Positions 23,729 through 33,557 of a DNA stretch of 64,000 bases are shown here, piece after piece; positions within the stretch are counted from its first letter, which is position 1, and each line of letters starts with the position of its first letter. This DNA is from Burkholderiales bacterium PBB3 (GTDB lineage: Bacteria > Pseudomonadota > Gammaproteobacteria > Burkholderiales > Burkholderiaceae_C): positions 1 through 64,000 of the forward strand of contig NKIK01000016.1 of assembly GCA_002256115.1 (NCBI GenBank). Reading direction: 5' to 3'. The translations under genes and the position numbers were made by a program. The notes below the pieces were generated by a model that was given only the letters and a program-made list of their open reading frames with translations, was not told the origin of the DNA and did not search any database.

Positions 23729-25957
23729 TCAGCCGCCGATAGCAGCGTTCAGCGTAGCGCTCGGACGCATCACCGCAGTCACTTTGGCCAAGTCCGCCAA
23801 GTAATAGCCGCCAATGTCAGCAGGCTTGCCTTGCACGGCATTCAACTCTTCGGTGATCTTCTTCTCGTTGTCCGTCAGCGTCTTGGCCAATTTTGCAAAG
23901 TGGCTTTGCAGGTCTTTGTCGTCAGTCTGCGCGGCAAGTTCTTGGGCCCAGTACATGGCCAAGTAAAACTGACTGCCACGGTTATCCAACTGTCCGGTCT
24001 TGGGGGATGGGTTCTTGTTGTTGTCCAACAATTTACCCGTCGCAGCGTCCAGCGTTTTAGACAGGATTTTGGCTTTGTCGTTGCCCGTCTTCAGCCCCAG
24101 GTCTTCCAGCGAAACCGCCAGCGCCAGGAATTCACCCAGCGAGTCCCAACGCAAGTGGTTTTCTTCCACCAGTTGCTGCACATGCTTGGGCGCAGAGCCG
24201 CCTGCGCCAGTTTCGTACATGCCGCCACCCGCCATCAATGGCACGATGGACAGCATCTTGGCGCTGGTGCCCAGTTCCATGATCGGGAACAAGTCGGTCA
24301 GGTAGTCGCGCAGGATATTGCCGGTCGCGCTGATGGTGTCCTGGCCGCGAATGACGCGCTCCAGTGTGTAACGCATCGCACGCACCTGGCTCATGATCTG
24401 GATGTCCAAGCCCACGGTGTTGTGCTCATGCAGGTACATCTTCACTTTGGTGATCAGTTGGGCTTCGTGCGGACGGTACGAATCCAGCCAGAACACGACG
24501 GGCATGCCGGAATTGCGTGCGCGGTTGACGGCCAGCTTGACCCAGTCACGGATCGCAGCGTCCTTGACCTGGCACATGCGCCAAATGTCGCCCGCTTCCA
24601 CGTTTTGGCTCAGCAGCACTTCGCCGCTAGCCAGGTCGGTGATGTTGGCGACACCGTCTTCGGAGATTTCAAAGGTTTTGTCGTGCGAGCCGTATTCCTC
24701 GGCCTGCTGGGCCATCAGGCCCACATTGGGCACGGTACCCATGGTCTTGGGGTCGAAGTTGCCGTGCCATTTGCAGAAGTTGATGATCTCCTGGTAAATG
24801 CGCGCAAAGGTCGACTCTGGCATCACGGCCTTCACGTCCTTCAGGCGCCCGTTGGCGTCCCACATCTTGCCGCCGTTGCGGATCATCGCGGGCATGGAGG
24901 CGTCCACGATGATGTCGTTGGGCGAGTGGAAATTGGTGATGCCCTTGGCCGAGTCCACCATGGCCAGCTCGGGGCGGTGCTCGTGGCAGGCGTGCAGGTC
25001 GCGCTTGATTTCGTCTTGCTTGCTTTGCGGCAGGGTGGCAATCTTGCCGTACAGATCAGCCATGCCGTTATTGACGTTGACGCCCAGTTCCTTGAACAAG
25101 GCGCCGTGTTTTTCAAACGCTTCCTTGTAGAAGATCTTCACGCAGTGGCCAAACACGATGGGGTGCGACACCTTCATCATCGTGGCCTTCACATGCAAGG
25201 AGAACATCACACCGGTCTTGCGTGCGTCTTCGATTTCGCGTTCGTAGAACTCCAGCAGGGCTTTCTTGCTCATGAACATGCTGTCGATGACTTCGCGGTC
25301 CAGCAGCGACACCTTGGGCTTGAGCACAATGGTCTGGCCGCTCTTGGTGATCAGCTCCATCTTGACTTCGCGGGCGCGGTCCAGCGTGATGGATTTTTCG
25401 CCGTGGTAGAAATCACCGGCGTGCATGTGCGACACGTGCGAGCGTGAAGCCTGGCTCCACTCGGCCATGCTGTGCGGGTTCTTGCGGGCGTATTCCTTCA
25501 CAGCCTTGGGCGCGCGGCGGTCCGAATTGCCTTCGCGCAGCACGGGGTTCACGGCGGAGCCGGTGCACTTGGAATAGCGCGCGCGGACCGATTTTTCTTC
25601 ATCCGTCTTGGGAGCTTCGGGGTAGTCTGGCAAGGCATAGCCTTTGCCTTGCAGTTCCTTGATACAGGCCTGGAGCTGGCCTACCGATGCGCTGATATTG
25701 GGCAGCTTGATGATGTTGGTGTCTGCCAAGAGCGTGAGGCGACCCAGTTCTGCCAAATTGTCCGGCAGCTTTTGCTCGTCTTTCAGGTAGTCAGAAAACT
25801 CGCCCAGCACGCGGGCCGCCACCGAAATATCGCTCTCCGCCACCTCAATGCCTGCAGGGGCCGCGAAAGCGCGAACAATGGGCAAAAACGCGTGGGTTGC
25901 CAGTAGCGGCGCCTCATCGGTCAGGGTGTAAATGATTTTGGATGCTTTGGTGGTCAT
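23729..25957 (-). CDS. icd: Monomeric NADP-dependent isocitrate dehydrogenase
   Basis: A 742-residue enzyme converting isocitrate to 2-oxoglutarate with NADP. The length and sequence ([30 protein letters not shown] at the start; [80 protein letters not shown]) are those of the 80-kDa monomeric type, unrelated in length to the dimeric Icd. The ATG at 25957 follows a GAGGA site; an upstream in-frame start adds 20 residues without homology. Confidence 0.95.
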   Translation of the reverse strand: MTTKASKIIYTLTDEAPLLATHAFLPIVRAFAAPAGIEVAESDISVAARVLGEFSDYLKDEQKLPDNLAELGRLTLLADTNIIKLPNISASVGQLQACIKELQGKGYALPDYPEAPKTDEEKSVRARYSKCTGSAVNPVLREGNSDRRAPKAVKEYARKNPHSMAEWSQASRSHVSHMHAGDFYHGEKSITLDRAREVKMELITKSGQTIVLKPKVSLLDREVIDSMFMSKKALLEFYEREIEDARKTGVMFSLHVKATMMKVSHPIVFGHCVKIFYKEAFEKHGALFKELGVNVNNGMADLYGKIATLPQSKQDEIKRDLHACHEHRPELAMVDSAKGITNFHSPNDIIVDASMPAMIRNGGKMWDANGRLKDVKAVMPESTFARIYQEIINFCKWHGNFDPKTMGTVPNVGLMAQQAEEYGSHDKTFEISEDGVANITDLASGEVLLSQNVEAGDIWRMCQVKDAAIRDWVKLAVNRARNSGMPVVFWLDSYRPHEAQLITKVKMYLHEHNTVGLDIQIMSQVRAMRYTLERVIRGQDTISATGNILRDYLTDLFPIMELGTSAKMLSIVPLMAGGGMYETGAGGSAPKHVQQLVEENHLRWDSLGEFLALAVSLEDLGLKTGNDKAKILSKTLDAATGKLLDNNKNPSPKTGQLDNRGSQFYLAMYWAQELAAQTDDKDLQSHFAKLAKTLTDNEKKITEELNAVQGKPADIGGYYLADLAKVTAVMRPSATLNAAIGG

Positions 25958-26043
25958 AGGTGTCCTCGTTCTTCTGGTTGACTGATAGATAAGGTGTTTA
26001 GAGCGTAACTGTAACAAGACGGGCGGACAGGCTTGTGTAAGCT

Positions 26044-29000
26044 TTATTTCAGCCGGATAGGACGCGGATAGTCGCCCAGCTTGGGCAAAACCACCGGCTT
26101 CGCCGCCATGGCTTTCTTCAGCTGGGCGATCGCTTCGTCCAGTTGCGCATCGCCGCCAGAAAAGGTGGCGCGCGGCAGGTTGTCGATCTCCACATCGGGC
26201 TTGACGCCCACACCCTCAATCAGGATGCGGCCTTCCGGGTCCATTTGCGCCGTCTCCGCCGCGCGCATGATGCCGTTGTCGATCAGGCGGTTCTGGTCCG
26301 AGAGCCACACCCCCGCACCCGAGGTGGTTTTGCCAATCACCGGCCCCAGGCCCAGGCGCTTGAAGCCTTCGGCAAAGGTCTCGCCATCCGAATAGGTCTC
26401 TTCATTGGCCAGCACCACCAGTTGCCCGCGGAATGCATGCTGCATATTCGAATAGGCGGGCGACCCCTCGGGCGATCGGGTTTGCCAAAATGCCCAGCCG
26501 CGGCGCAGCAGTTTTTCCAGAATCCAGCTGTCAATATTGCCGCCGTTGTTAAAGCGGACATCAATGATCAGCCCTTCGCGGTCGGACTGCGCATAAAACT
26601 CGCGGGCAAAGTCGGCAATGTCGTCGCGCCCCATGGCGCGCAAGTGCACGTAGCCGATGCGTCCTTGCGAGGCAGCGTCTACCGCGCGCGCCCGGGAGTA
26701 GCGCCAATCGCCATAGCGCAACTGCTGCTCGCGGCGCTGGGCCACGGGGGTCACGATGCGCTGCTGCTCCTTGCCCTCTGTGGTCAAGACCTGCAGCAGC
26801 ACCTGCTTGCCCGCCTGTCCGCGCAGCAGATCGCTAGGGTGCGCAGCATCCAGCACCTTGCGCCCGTTGATCGTGGTGATAACGTCACCCGGCTTGAAGT
26901 TCAAACCCGATTGGGCCAGCGGCGACACATCGCTGGGCAGCTCCGGATCGCTGCGGTAAATATGTTCGATCTTCCAGCCCCGCTCGGTGCGCTCCAGCCG
27001 GGCACCCAGGCCGGCCAGACCGGGCTCCTCGGGTGCAACGCGCACGTCGCCTGCGCCGATCTGGCTGTGCAGCGCGCTCAACTCACCCACCATCTGCGCC
27101 ATCAACTCGGCCAGCTCCGCGCGGTCGGTTACGCGCTCCACCAGGGGCTCGTATTTGGCGCGTGCCGCTTGCCAGTCCACACCGTGCATGGCCTTGTCAT
27201 AGAAGTGGTCGCGGTGCATGCGCCAGCCGTCGGCAAACAAGTAGCGCCATTCGGCTTTGGGGTCGGTGGCGATTTGCCAGTCGCTCCACTTGACCTGGAA
27301 CTTGGGCAGCTCGGTGGGCAATTTGGGGGCAGCTTCCACCAGAAAAATATCCGGGGCGGCACCTGCGGCTGGCACGCGCACCAGCATCAGCTTCTTGCCA
27401 TCGGCGCTCAGGTCAAACGACCGCACATCGGCCGACACGGTCTCCGGGTTGCCGCCCAGGTTGTCAATGCTCAGTGTTTTCAGGCTGGGCTTGCGCTCCG
27501 TGCTGGCGTTGGCTTCGGTGTCCAGAAACCACAGCCGCTTGCCATCGGTACGCAAGGCATCGTAGTTGCCCGCAGGCAGTGGCACTTCGTAAATACGATC
27601 CGACAAACCGGCCCACACGATGGCGGGCTTTTTAGCTGGTGGCTTGGGTGCGTCGGGCTTAGCCGTGGATGCAGTCGACGCTTCAGGCTTGGCATCGGGC
27701 TTGGCGTCTGGTTTCGCATCCGGCTTGGCTTCGGCCTTGGTATCCGCGCCGCTGTCGGATTTGTCGGATGCGGGTGTCAACTCGTCCTTGGGGGCAAAAG
27801 GAAAGCGCTGGTCGGGCTGCAAGGCCAGCGCGTAGAGCTTGGTTCGCTTGTCAAAAAACGGCCCCATATTGCGATCACCCCAAGGGTTGGCTCTGCCGGT
27901 GACCGCAAAGTTGCGTTGCGACGCGAAGTACAGCCAGCGGCCATCGGGTGTGAACGTGATGGCGTCGGTGTCGTAGCGGTCGGTGGTCAGGGTGTGGGTC
28001 TTGCCATCGGCAATGCTGTACAGGCGTAATTGCGCACGCTGCCCCGCTGTCAGGGGCTGGGTAAAAGCCAGGGCCAGGCTGTCGGGTGACCAGGTCAAGT
28101 GGCTGATGTCTGCCGTCAAGCGGTCATGGCCAATCAGCCGCGTGGCGGTCGGGCCACTGGCTTTCAGATCGGTCAAGAAAAGCTGGCCTTCCTTGTCGGT
28201 ATGGGCAATGTAGCGGCCATCGAGCGAGGGTTGCAGTTGCGTGCGCGGGGACTTGGCACCAAAGGTGATTTGCTGCGGAGCACCCAGACCATTGGCCGCC
28301 AGGCGCCAGATTTCGCGCTCACCGCTGAAGTCGCACAGCGCGAAGACTGTTTTGCTATCCGCGCTGAATTCGCCTTTGCGGCAGCGCCCTTGCTCGCTCT
28401 GGTTTAGCTCGGCGCGGCGCAGTGCGGCAATACCCTGCGTAGCCAATTGCCCGCGGCTGGCCAGCAGCACGCGCTCGCCATTGGGTGCCAGGGCGGTGTC
28501 AGTCAAAAACTCCTGCGGCTTTTTGATCCAGCGGGTGCGCTGGTGGTCAAAGTCGCCGCCCAGGCGAATGGCGACGCGTTGGCCTTCGCTGGCTGCGGGG
28601 GCTTCCAGGTCCAGCAAATAAATGTCTGCACCCACTGCGATGCTCACGCGTGCACCGCTGATGGAGGCGTGGCGCACGTCCCAGCCTTTGAAGCGGCTGT
28701 GCTGGCGCAGGTCCCGTCCATCCGCAGCCACCGACCACACATTGACCGTGCCGTCGCGGTCCGACAAGAACGCCACGCGCTCGCCCGCCGCGCTGCGGTA
28801 AGGCATGGGCCGTGAGTCATTGGCACCGGGCGCCAGCAAAGGCGTAGCCTCCGCCGTACTGCTCAAGTCCAGCGTCCACAGCTTGGCCATGGCACCACCG
28901 CGGTACTGGCGCGCGTTGTCACCGCGCAAACCATTGCGCGTGAAGTACAGGCGCTTGCCATCGGCACTCAGCGCACCATCGCTGGCCTGGCCCACGGGCA

Positions 29001-29502
29001 GCGCACGGCGCTTCAAGGTGTTGGGGTTGACGGCATACAACTGGGTGATGGGTTGGCCCGTTTGCGATGGGCCGGTGTACAGCACCTCCCCCTGGGCAGT
29101 GAAGCCCCAGACGCGCTGGGGCGAGGCCTCCCAGCTCAGGCGCTTGGGTACGCCGCCAGTCACTGGCATCACATACACGTCGCCCGGGCCGTCGTATTGG
29201 GCCACAAAGGCCAGCCACTGGCCGTCGGCCGACACGGCCGGGAAGCTCTCGGCCCCCGGGTGGGTGGTGACCCGCTCCGCGCGGCCGCCGTTGGTGTCAG
29301 TGCGCCAGATATCGCCTTCGGCCACCAGATAAATCTGGTCGCCTTGCAAGGCTGGTTGGCGGTAAAAGCCCAGACCAGTGCTGGCTGTACTGGGTATTCT
29401 GGGTATTGGGGCGGCCGCAGGGGATGCGCTCAGCGCGCTCCCCATGGCAACAGTGATGGCGATGGCCAAGGCCAACGGAGACGACTTCAAGGGGAGCAGC
29501 AT
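26044..29502 (-). CDS. Periplasmic Tricorn-like S41 protease
   Basis: A protein of about 1152 residues with a signal peptide (MLLPLKSSPLALAIAITVAMGSALSASPAAA). Two N-terminal beta-propeller regions of WD40/TolB-like repeats follow (ADGQWLAFVAQYDGPGDVYVMP and similar). A low-complexity Lys-Pro-Asp-Ala linker, a C1 helical region (WRMHRDHFYDKAMHGVDW), a PDZ domain (GLNFKPGDVITTINGRKV) and a C-terminal S41 peptidase domain complete it. LIIDVRFNNGGNIDSWILEKL and NEETYSDGETFAEGFKRLGLGPVIGKTTSGAG match Tricorn, with the Ser of YSDGE as likely nucleophile. Tricorn trims peptides from larger proteases; a periplasmic peptide-degrading role is inferred. Other in-frame starts lie up to 29571. Confidence 0.87.
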   Translation of the reverse strand: MLLPLKSSPLALAIAITVAMGSALSASPAAAPIPRIPSTASTGLGFYRQPALQGDQIYLVAEGDIWRTDTNGGRAERVTTHPGAESFPAVSADGQWLAFVAQYDGPGDVYVMPVTGGVPKRLSWEASPQRVWGFTAQGEVLYTGPSQTGQPITQLYAVNPNTLKRRALPVGQASDGALSADGKRLYFTRNGLRGDNARQYRGGAMAKLWTLDLSSTAEATPLLAPGANDSRPMPYRSAAGERVAFLSDRDGTVNVWSVAADGRDLRQHSRFKGWDVRHASISGARVSIAVGADIYLLDLEAPAASEGQRVAIRLGGDFDHQRTRWIKKPQEFLTDTALAPNGERVLLASRGQLATQGIAALRRAELNQSEQGRCRKGEFSADSKTVFALCDFSGEREIWRLAANGLGAPQQITFGAKSPRTQLQPSLDGRYIAHTDKEGQLFLTDLKASGPTATRLIGHDRLTADISHLTWSPDSLALAFTQPLTAGQRAQLRLYSIADGKTHTLTTDRYDTDAITFTPDGRWLYFASQRNFAVTGRANPWGDRNMGPFFDKRTKLYALALQPDQRFPFAPKDELTPASDKSDSGADTKAEAKPDAKPDAKPDAKPEASTASTAKPDAPKPPAKKPAIVWAGLSDRIYEVPLPAGNYDALRTDGKRLWFLDTEANASTERKPSLKTLSIDNLGGNPETVSADVRSFDLSADGKKLMLVRVPAAGAAPDIFLVEAAPKLPTELPKFQVKWSDWQIATDPKAEWRYLFADGWRMHRDHFYDKAMHGVDWQAARAKYEPLVERVTDRAELAELMAQMVGELSALHSQIGAGDVRVAPEEPGLAGLGARLERTERGWKIEHIYRSDPELPSDVSPLAQSGLNFKPGDVITTINGRKVLDAAHPSDLLRGQAGKQVLLQVLTTEGKEQQRIVTPVAQRREQQLRYGDWRYSRARAVDAASQGRIGYVHLRAMGRDDIADFAREFYAQSDREGLIIDVRFNNGGNIDSWILEKLLRRGWAFWQTRSPEGSPAYSNMQHAFRGQLVVLANEETYSDGETFAEGFKRLGLGPVIGKTTSGAGVWLSDQNRLIDNGIMRAAETAQMDPEGRILIEGVGVKPDVEIDNLPRATFSGGDAQLDEAIAQLKKAMAAKPVVLPKLGDYPRPIRLK

Positions 29503-29618
29503 GGCACTTTTCTCGGCGGTAGGGAACAAGACGACAGACGCTTGGGAGGAAAGCATTATGCGCAGCCCCATGCAGCAAGTTCGGCATAAACAGCCACCCG
29601 GCGCGTTAAACTGCTTCC

Positions 29619-30401
29619 ATGTGCCAACTGCTAGGAATGAACAGCCTCTTGCCCGCCAGCTTGACGCTGAGTTTTACGGGTTTTGCCCAGCGCGGCGGCT
29701 GCACCGACCACCACTCCGATGGCTGGGGTATTGCCTTCTTTGAGAGCGATGGCCCGACGCCCGGCAAGGCTGCCCGCCACTTTGTCGACAAAGAAAGTGC
29801 GGCCACATCCCCCATCGCGCAAATGTTGCGCACCTACCCCATCAAAAGCCACAACGTGGTGGCCCACGTACGCAAGGCCACGGTGGGTGCGGTAGCGCTG
29901 GAAAACTGCCACCCCTTTGTGCGTGAGCTGTGGGGGCGCTACTGGGTGTTTGCCCACAATGGCGATTTGAAAGACTTCCACCCGCTACTGCATGGCAGCT
30001 TCAGGCCGGTGGGCAGCACCGACAGTGAGCTGGCTTTTTGCTGGCTGCTGCAGGAGATGAACAAATCCCACGCGGGCGTACCCAGCGTGGAGGAACTGAC
30101 CCACACCCTGAACGAGCTGGTGCCCCGCATTGCCAAGCACGGCACGTTCAACTTTTTGTTGAGTAACGGGCAAGCCCTGTGGGCCCACGCCAGTACCAAG
30201 CTGCACTACGTCGTGCGCCAGCACCCGTTTAGCCAGGTGCAGCTGAAAGACGAAGACGTGAGCGTGGACTTGTCGGAACTGAACTCCCCCGAGGACCGCC
30301 TGGTGATTGTGGTGACGGAGCCCTTGACCACCAATGAAACCTGGGTGGCGATGGCTGCGGGAGAGATCAAGGTGTTTGTGGATGGCAGTCCGTTGGGTTA
30401 G
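29619..30401 (+). CDS. Class II glutamine amidotransferase (YafJ type)
   Basis: A 260-residue protein with the N-terminal nucleophile Cys2 (MCQLLGMN), DHHSDGWGIAFF, VVAHVRKATVG and FAHNGDLKDF. These form the glutaminase active site of Ntn-hydrolase amidotransferases; STDSELAFCWLL also matches the YafJ group. No synthase domain is attached, so the acceptor of the released ammonia, if any, is unknown. It is divergent from the Tricorn-like gene with 116 bases between the chosen starts. Confidence 0.9.
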   Translation: MCQLLGMNSLLPASLTLSFTGFAQRGGCTDHHSDGWGIAFFESDGPTPGKAARHFVDKESAATSPIAQMLRTYPIKSHNVVAHVRKATVGAVALENCHPFVRELWGRYWVFAHNGDLKDFHPLLHGSFRPVGSTDSELAFCWLLQEMNKSHAGVPSVEELTHTLNELVPRIAKHGTFNFLLSNGQALWAHASTKLHYVVRQHPFSQVQLKDEDVSVDLSELNSPEDRLVIVVTEPLTTNETWVAMAAGEIKVFVDGSPLG

Positions 30402-30416
30402 TTGCGGCACCGCGTC

Positions 30417-30480
30417 GCTACCAAATTCATAGCTACTCAGGCAGTAAATACCTGGGCCACAGGCCTGAAACGTTTGGAAT
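30417..30480 (+). repeat. Repeat A-like element, diverged subfamily
   Basis: GCTACCAAATTCATAGCTAC is followed by GGGCCACAGGCCTG and TTTGGAA. It keeps the GCTA...ATAGCT left end and the GGCC...TTGG right end but not the GCGGGAG core. The left end also matches the leuS copy (CCAAATTCATAGC). Confidence 0.5.
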
Positions 30481-30816
30481 TTGCTTTGGAAGGCCGTTTT
30501 AAAGCCTTTTCGATGCACCTGGATGCACGCGCATCCGTTGGCCATACCTTGGAACGCTTGGGTGACAAATCCAATGATGCAAAGCGGACGTTCGCAGGTG
30601 CGCGTTTAAGATGCTTGCCGACGACTCCAATCGAGCGGAAGCGGTCGGTCGTTGGCGTGGCCCAATTTGCATAAGAGAGTGGTTGACAGACATTCGCTCG
30701 TTCAAACTCAGCCAATCGGATCAGCACGATGTCCTCAACACCCCACCAATCCGCGCATCAATAGTCATCCGCATGCTGATCTCCCAAATTGCCTATCGGG
30801 CAATCGAGATATTGCG

Positions 30817-30844
30817 AAACCGGAGTCCGAACTGGCTCCGGTTT
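30817..30844. terminator. Bidirectional terminator between the amidotransferase and the lipoprotein gene
   Basis: Perfect nine-base arms AAACCGGAG and CTCCGGTTT with a ten-base loop; the arms end in A and T runs on either side, suiting termination of both convergent genes. Confidence 0.75.
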
Positions 30845-30863
30845 TAACATCACTCCTGTACGT

Positions 30864-31805
30864 TTAGCGGTTATGAGAGACCGGTGCAGCGGGTTGGCTC
30901 GCAGCAGAGGCAGGGGGGTGAATCAGAAAGCTGCGCAGTAACTCTTGCGATGGCAGGGCAATTTCGCGCCAACGAGTCAGTAGTTCTAACGGAATAGAAA
31001 AGCGAACATCCACGCCATTGACGCTGATGTAGCTGTCGCAAGCCTGTAAATCACACGAGTCCACATACAGGGCCTCTACCTCAGGTGTGCCAACCGGGGT
31101 GAAGAGGGTTTGTTCCGATCCGAGAACTACACAATTGGGCGGTACCGGTGGGCCATCGGGCGATCCTTGTAGATCGGCCTCAGTGAAGGGAATTGAGTGG
31201 GATTGGTCTATGTGATCACGCATGGCTTTTTGGGTCTGCGCAAGCTGCCGTTGCAGTTCGACATGGCTGATGTCAGCATGTTTCTCAAAACATCGCAGCG
31301 GGGCATAGCGCTGTAAACCAGCAAGCGGACTGAGTTGCACATAGGGTGTTGATGAGCTGGTACGCGGGTCTGATTTGTCAATGTTTACGCGCATGAACTG
31401 CTCTGCACTTCCTACCCCGAAATTCAACATCATTCTGAAGCGCCCATGGTGAGCTTTATAGAACTCTTTTCGTAAGGCTTCAGCTTGGGGGCTGCGGTAG
31501 TCCATGCCAGCCCAGGGGTATGGGGGTGCCAAGAGGCTGGGTATTTTTTCAGGCAGTTCAAAGTTGATGGGGACTTTGGGTCTATCGCCTAGTGTTTGAA
31601 TTCCATCCCACTCCACATAGGCCTTTGGAATGTAGAAAGTAATCTTCTTGCCCTTGTACGGCCCCTCTTGCGCACCCGATGGAAACGTTGCCTCCACGTA
31701 CTGTTTGCCCGGGAAAACCCCTTTGGGCAATTCAGGTTGTTTCTCGCCGCACCCGGCGCCGGTTAAAGCTAGCGCAATGCAAAGCGTGATCGTCCATTTA
31801 GACAT
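30864..31805 (-). CDS. Lipoprotein of unknown function
   Basis: A 313-residue protein with a lipoprotein signal (MSKWTITLCIALALTGAGC), Cys19 being the lipidation site. The mature part is soluble and polar, with several internal cysteines (FEKHADISH preceded by RCFEKH; VDSCDLQACDS), and an IEL-like strand near the end (VNGVDVRFSIPLELLTRWREIALPSQELLRSFL). I do not recognise the family. Lower GC than its neighbours and isolation from operons suggest acquisition by transfer. Immunity proteins of contact-dependent systems often look like this, but nothing here proves that. Confidence 0.7.
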   Translation of the reverse strand: MSKWTITLCIALALTGAGCGEKQPELPKGVFPGKQYVEATFPSGAQEGPYKGKKITFYIPKAYVEWDGIQTLGDRPKVPINFELPEKIPSLLAPPYPWAGMDYRSPQAEALRKEFYKAHHGRFRMMLNFGVGSAEQFMRVNIDKSDPRTSSSTPYVQLSPLAGLQRYAPLRCFEKHADISHVELQRQLAQTQKAMRDHIDQSHSIPFTEADLQGSPDGPPVPPNCVVLGSEQTLFTPVGTPEVEALYVDSCDLQACDSYISVNGVDVRFSIPLELLTRWREIALPSQELLRSFLIHPPASAASQPAAPVSHNR

Positions 31806-32198
31806 CTACCATTACCTCACCACTCTCTCAATATTGATAGCGGCAATCACATTACGGATCTCCTCCCGCTGCCCATATCTGATCTAACGAAAATTACTGA
31901 AATGACCTTACGTCTAAAACTCAGTCGCCCTGCCAATTGAACGCTGCACCGACACAACCAAACATTGCAGGGACTCAATAGAGCCATGATCGCAGAACCA
32001 ACGCATATCCTGTTTGATTTGCATGGTTGTGCCTCAAAGTATCAACGTTGAAGTCTCATTCTCACCGACTGCTTTGGAGCGCAGCGAAAGACCGCAATGG
32101 GCCTGACCCCGTACTTTGATGGATGATCACTGCAAAGCATGTTGTGTACCCCAACCCTTACACCCGCTTTATCCCTCACCCTCTAAATCGGCAGCGAT
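31806..32198. other. Intergenic region, no gene recognised
   Basis: A roughly 390-base stretch of lower GC than the surroundings. It contains the promoter of the divergent lipoprotein gene and DUF2237, but I see no RNA gene, repeat or conserved coding remnant. A fragment near 32097-32120 (GGGCCTGACCCCGTACTTTG) resembles sequence I have seen flanking decayed transposase genes; this is recollection only. Confidence 0.4.
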
Positions 32199-32558
32199 AT
32201 GACCGCATTAAACGTACTCGGGAGCCCGCTGGTGGCGTGCTCCTTTTCCCCTTTGACAGGCTATTTCCGCGATGGATGCTGTAACACCGATGGAAACGAC
32301 CGCGGCACGCATGTGGTGTGCGCCAAGGTGACGGCTGAGTTTTTAAACTATTCGTTGGCGCGGGGGAATGACTTGATCACGCCCCGGCCCGAAAGTCGTT
32401 TTGCCGGGCTCAAGCCGGGAGACCGCTGGTGTCTGTGCGCCTTGCGCTGGAAAGAGGCTTTGTTATCCGGGGTAGCGCCGCCCGTATGGCTAGAGGCAAC
32501 GCATGCCAAAGCCCTGGAGCTGGTGACTTTGGAAGAACTCCAGCTGCACGCGCTTTAG
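32199..32558 (+). CDS. DUF2237 family protein
   Basis: A 119-residue protein. The signature SPLTGYFRDGCCNTDGNDRGTHVVCAKVTAEFLNYSLARGNDLITPRPESRFAGLKPGDRWCLCALRW is the DUF2237 family, which is widespread and uncharacterised. Conserved cysteines (CC near residue 28, CLC near 80) and histidine could bind a metal. It is convergent with gshB, three bases apart. Confidence 0.88.
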   Translation: MTALNVLGSPLVACSFSPLTGYFRDGCCNTDGNDRGTHVVCAKVTAEFLNYSLARGNDLITPRPESRFAGLKPGDRWCLCALRWKEALLSGVAPPVWLEATHAKALELVTLEELQLHAL

Positions 32559-32561
32559 CCT

Positions 32562-33503
32562 CTAAAGCGCGGCCTCCAGCGCATCCACAAACATCGCCGC
32601 CACATCAAAGCCCATCTGGTCGGTGATTTCCTGAAAGCAGGTCGGGCTGGTGACATTGATCTCGGTGAGCTTGTCGCCAATGATGTCCAGCCCCACCAGC
32701 AGCAGGCCGCGCGCCGCAAGAATCGGCCCCAGCGCTTCGGCAATCGCACGGTCGCTGTCGGTCAACGGCTGGGCAACGCCCTTGCCGCCGGCAGCCAGGT
32801 TGCCACGCACCTCGCCACCCTGCGGAATGCGCGCCAAGCAAAAGGGCACTGGCTTGCCGCCAATCACCAGCACACGTTTGTCGCCTTCGCTGATCGCGGG
32901 CAAGAACTTTTGCACCATGATGGTTTCGGCGCCGTCTTTGTTCAGCGTCTCGATGATGCTGCCCAGATTCAATCCGTCTTCTTTGACGCGGAAGATACCG
33001 GTGCCACCCATGCCGTCCAGCGGCTTCAGGATGATGTCTTTATGCTCAGCGTGGAAGCGCTTCACCAGCGCGGCGTCGCGCGTCACTATGGTGGGGCCGA
33101 TGAACTGGGGGAACTCCAGAATCGCCAGCTTCTCCGGGTGGTCGCGCAGCGCGCGGGGCTTGTTGAACACCTTGGCACCCTCGCGCTCGGCTTGCTCTAG
33201 CAAGTGGGTGGCGTAAAAGAATTCGGAATCAAAGGGCGGGTCTTTGCGCATGACGATGCCGCCAAAGTCCTTCAGCGCGCGCACGCCGGTCGCATCTTCG
33301 GTAAACCACTGCAGCTTGTCGCCCGTGAGCGTGATGCTGCGCACGCTGGCGGACACCACACCGCCACGCTCCCACACGATGTCTTTCGGGTGGCAGGCAC
33401 TGATGTGGTGGCCGCGGCGCTGGGCCTCGCGCATCATCGCAAAGGTGGTGTCTTTGTAGATCTTGAACGACTCCAGCGGGTCGGCTACGAACAGAAGTTC
33501 CAT
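32562..33503 (-). CDS. gshB: Glutathione synthetase
   Basis: A 313-residue ATP-grasp enzyme joining gamma-glutamylcysteine and glycine. Motifs include LLFVADPLESFKIYKDTTFAMMREAQRRGH, VMRKDPPFDSEFFYATHLLEQAE, DIILKPLDGMGGTGIFRV (ATP-grasp loop) and GLDIIGDKLTEINVTSPTCFQEI. Length is typical of proteobacterial GshB. gshA is about 4 kb upstream on the same strand, so the glutathione pathway is nearly clustered but interrupted by benE, a GNAT gene and kup. Confidence 0.96.
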   Translation of the reverse strand: MELLFVADPLESFKIYKDTTFAMMREAQRRGHHISACHPKDIVWERGGVVSASVRSITLTGDKLQWFTEDATGVRALKDFGGIVMRKDPPFDSEFFYATHLLEQAEREGAKVFNKPRALRDHPEKLAILEFPQFIGPTIVTRDAALVKRFHAEHKDIILKPLDGMGGTGIFRVKEDGLNLGSIIETLNKDGAETIMVQKFLPAISEGDKRVLVIGGKPVPFCLARIPQGGEVRGNLAAGGKGVAQPLTDSDRAIAEALGPILAARGLLLVGLDIIGDKLTEINVTSPTCFQEITDQMGFDVAAMFVDALEAAL

Positions 33504-33557
33504 GGTGTCTCTTGCAAAAAAGTGAAAGGGGTGCCAACAGCGCAGCGCAAGGGCCGG

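Larger units (their letters stand above)
30402..30863. other. Intergenic region with degenerate repeat A and a terminator
   Basis: No convincing gene is present; the openings here lack ribosome-binding sites and family resemblance. The left end contains a diverged repeat A-like element (30417-30480), and the right end a GC-rich hairpin (30817-30844). Base composition falls toward the right, into the lower-GC unknown lipoprotein region. Confidence 0.6.

Noticed and set aside
23831..25447. A 538-codon plus-strand opening antisense to icd
   Set aside because: The product shows no family features; the minus-strand isocitrate dehydrogenase explains the region.
26143..28029. A 628-codon plus-strand opening antisense to the Tricorn-like protease
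   Set aside because: No motifs, no ribosome-binding site, and fully covered by a strong S41 protease gene.
30402..30847. Short plus-strand openings after the amidotransferase gene
   Set aside because: Not similar to anything I know, overlap a repeat A-like element and a terminator, and have no good start signals.
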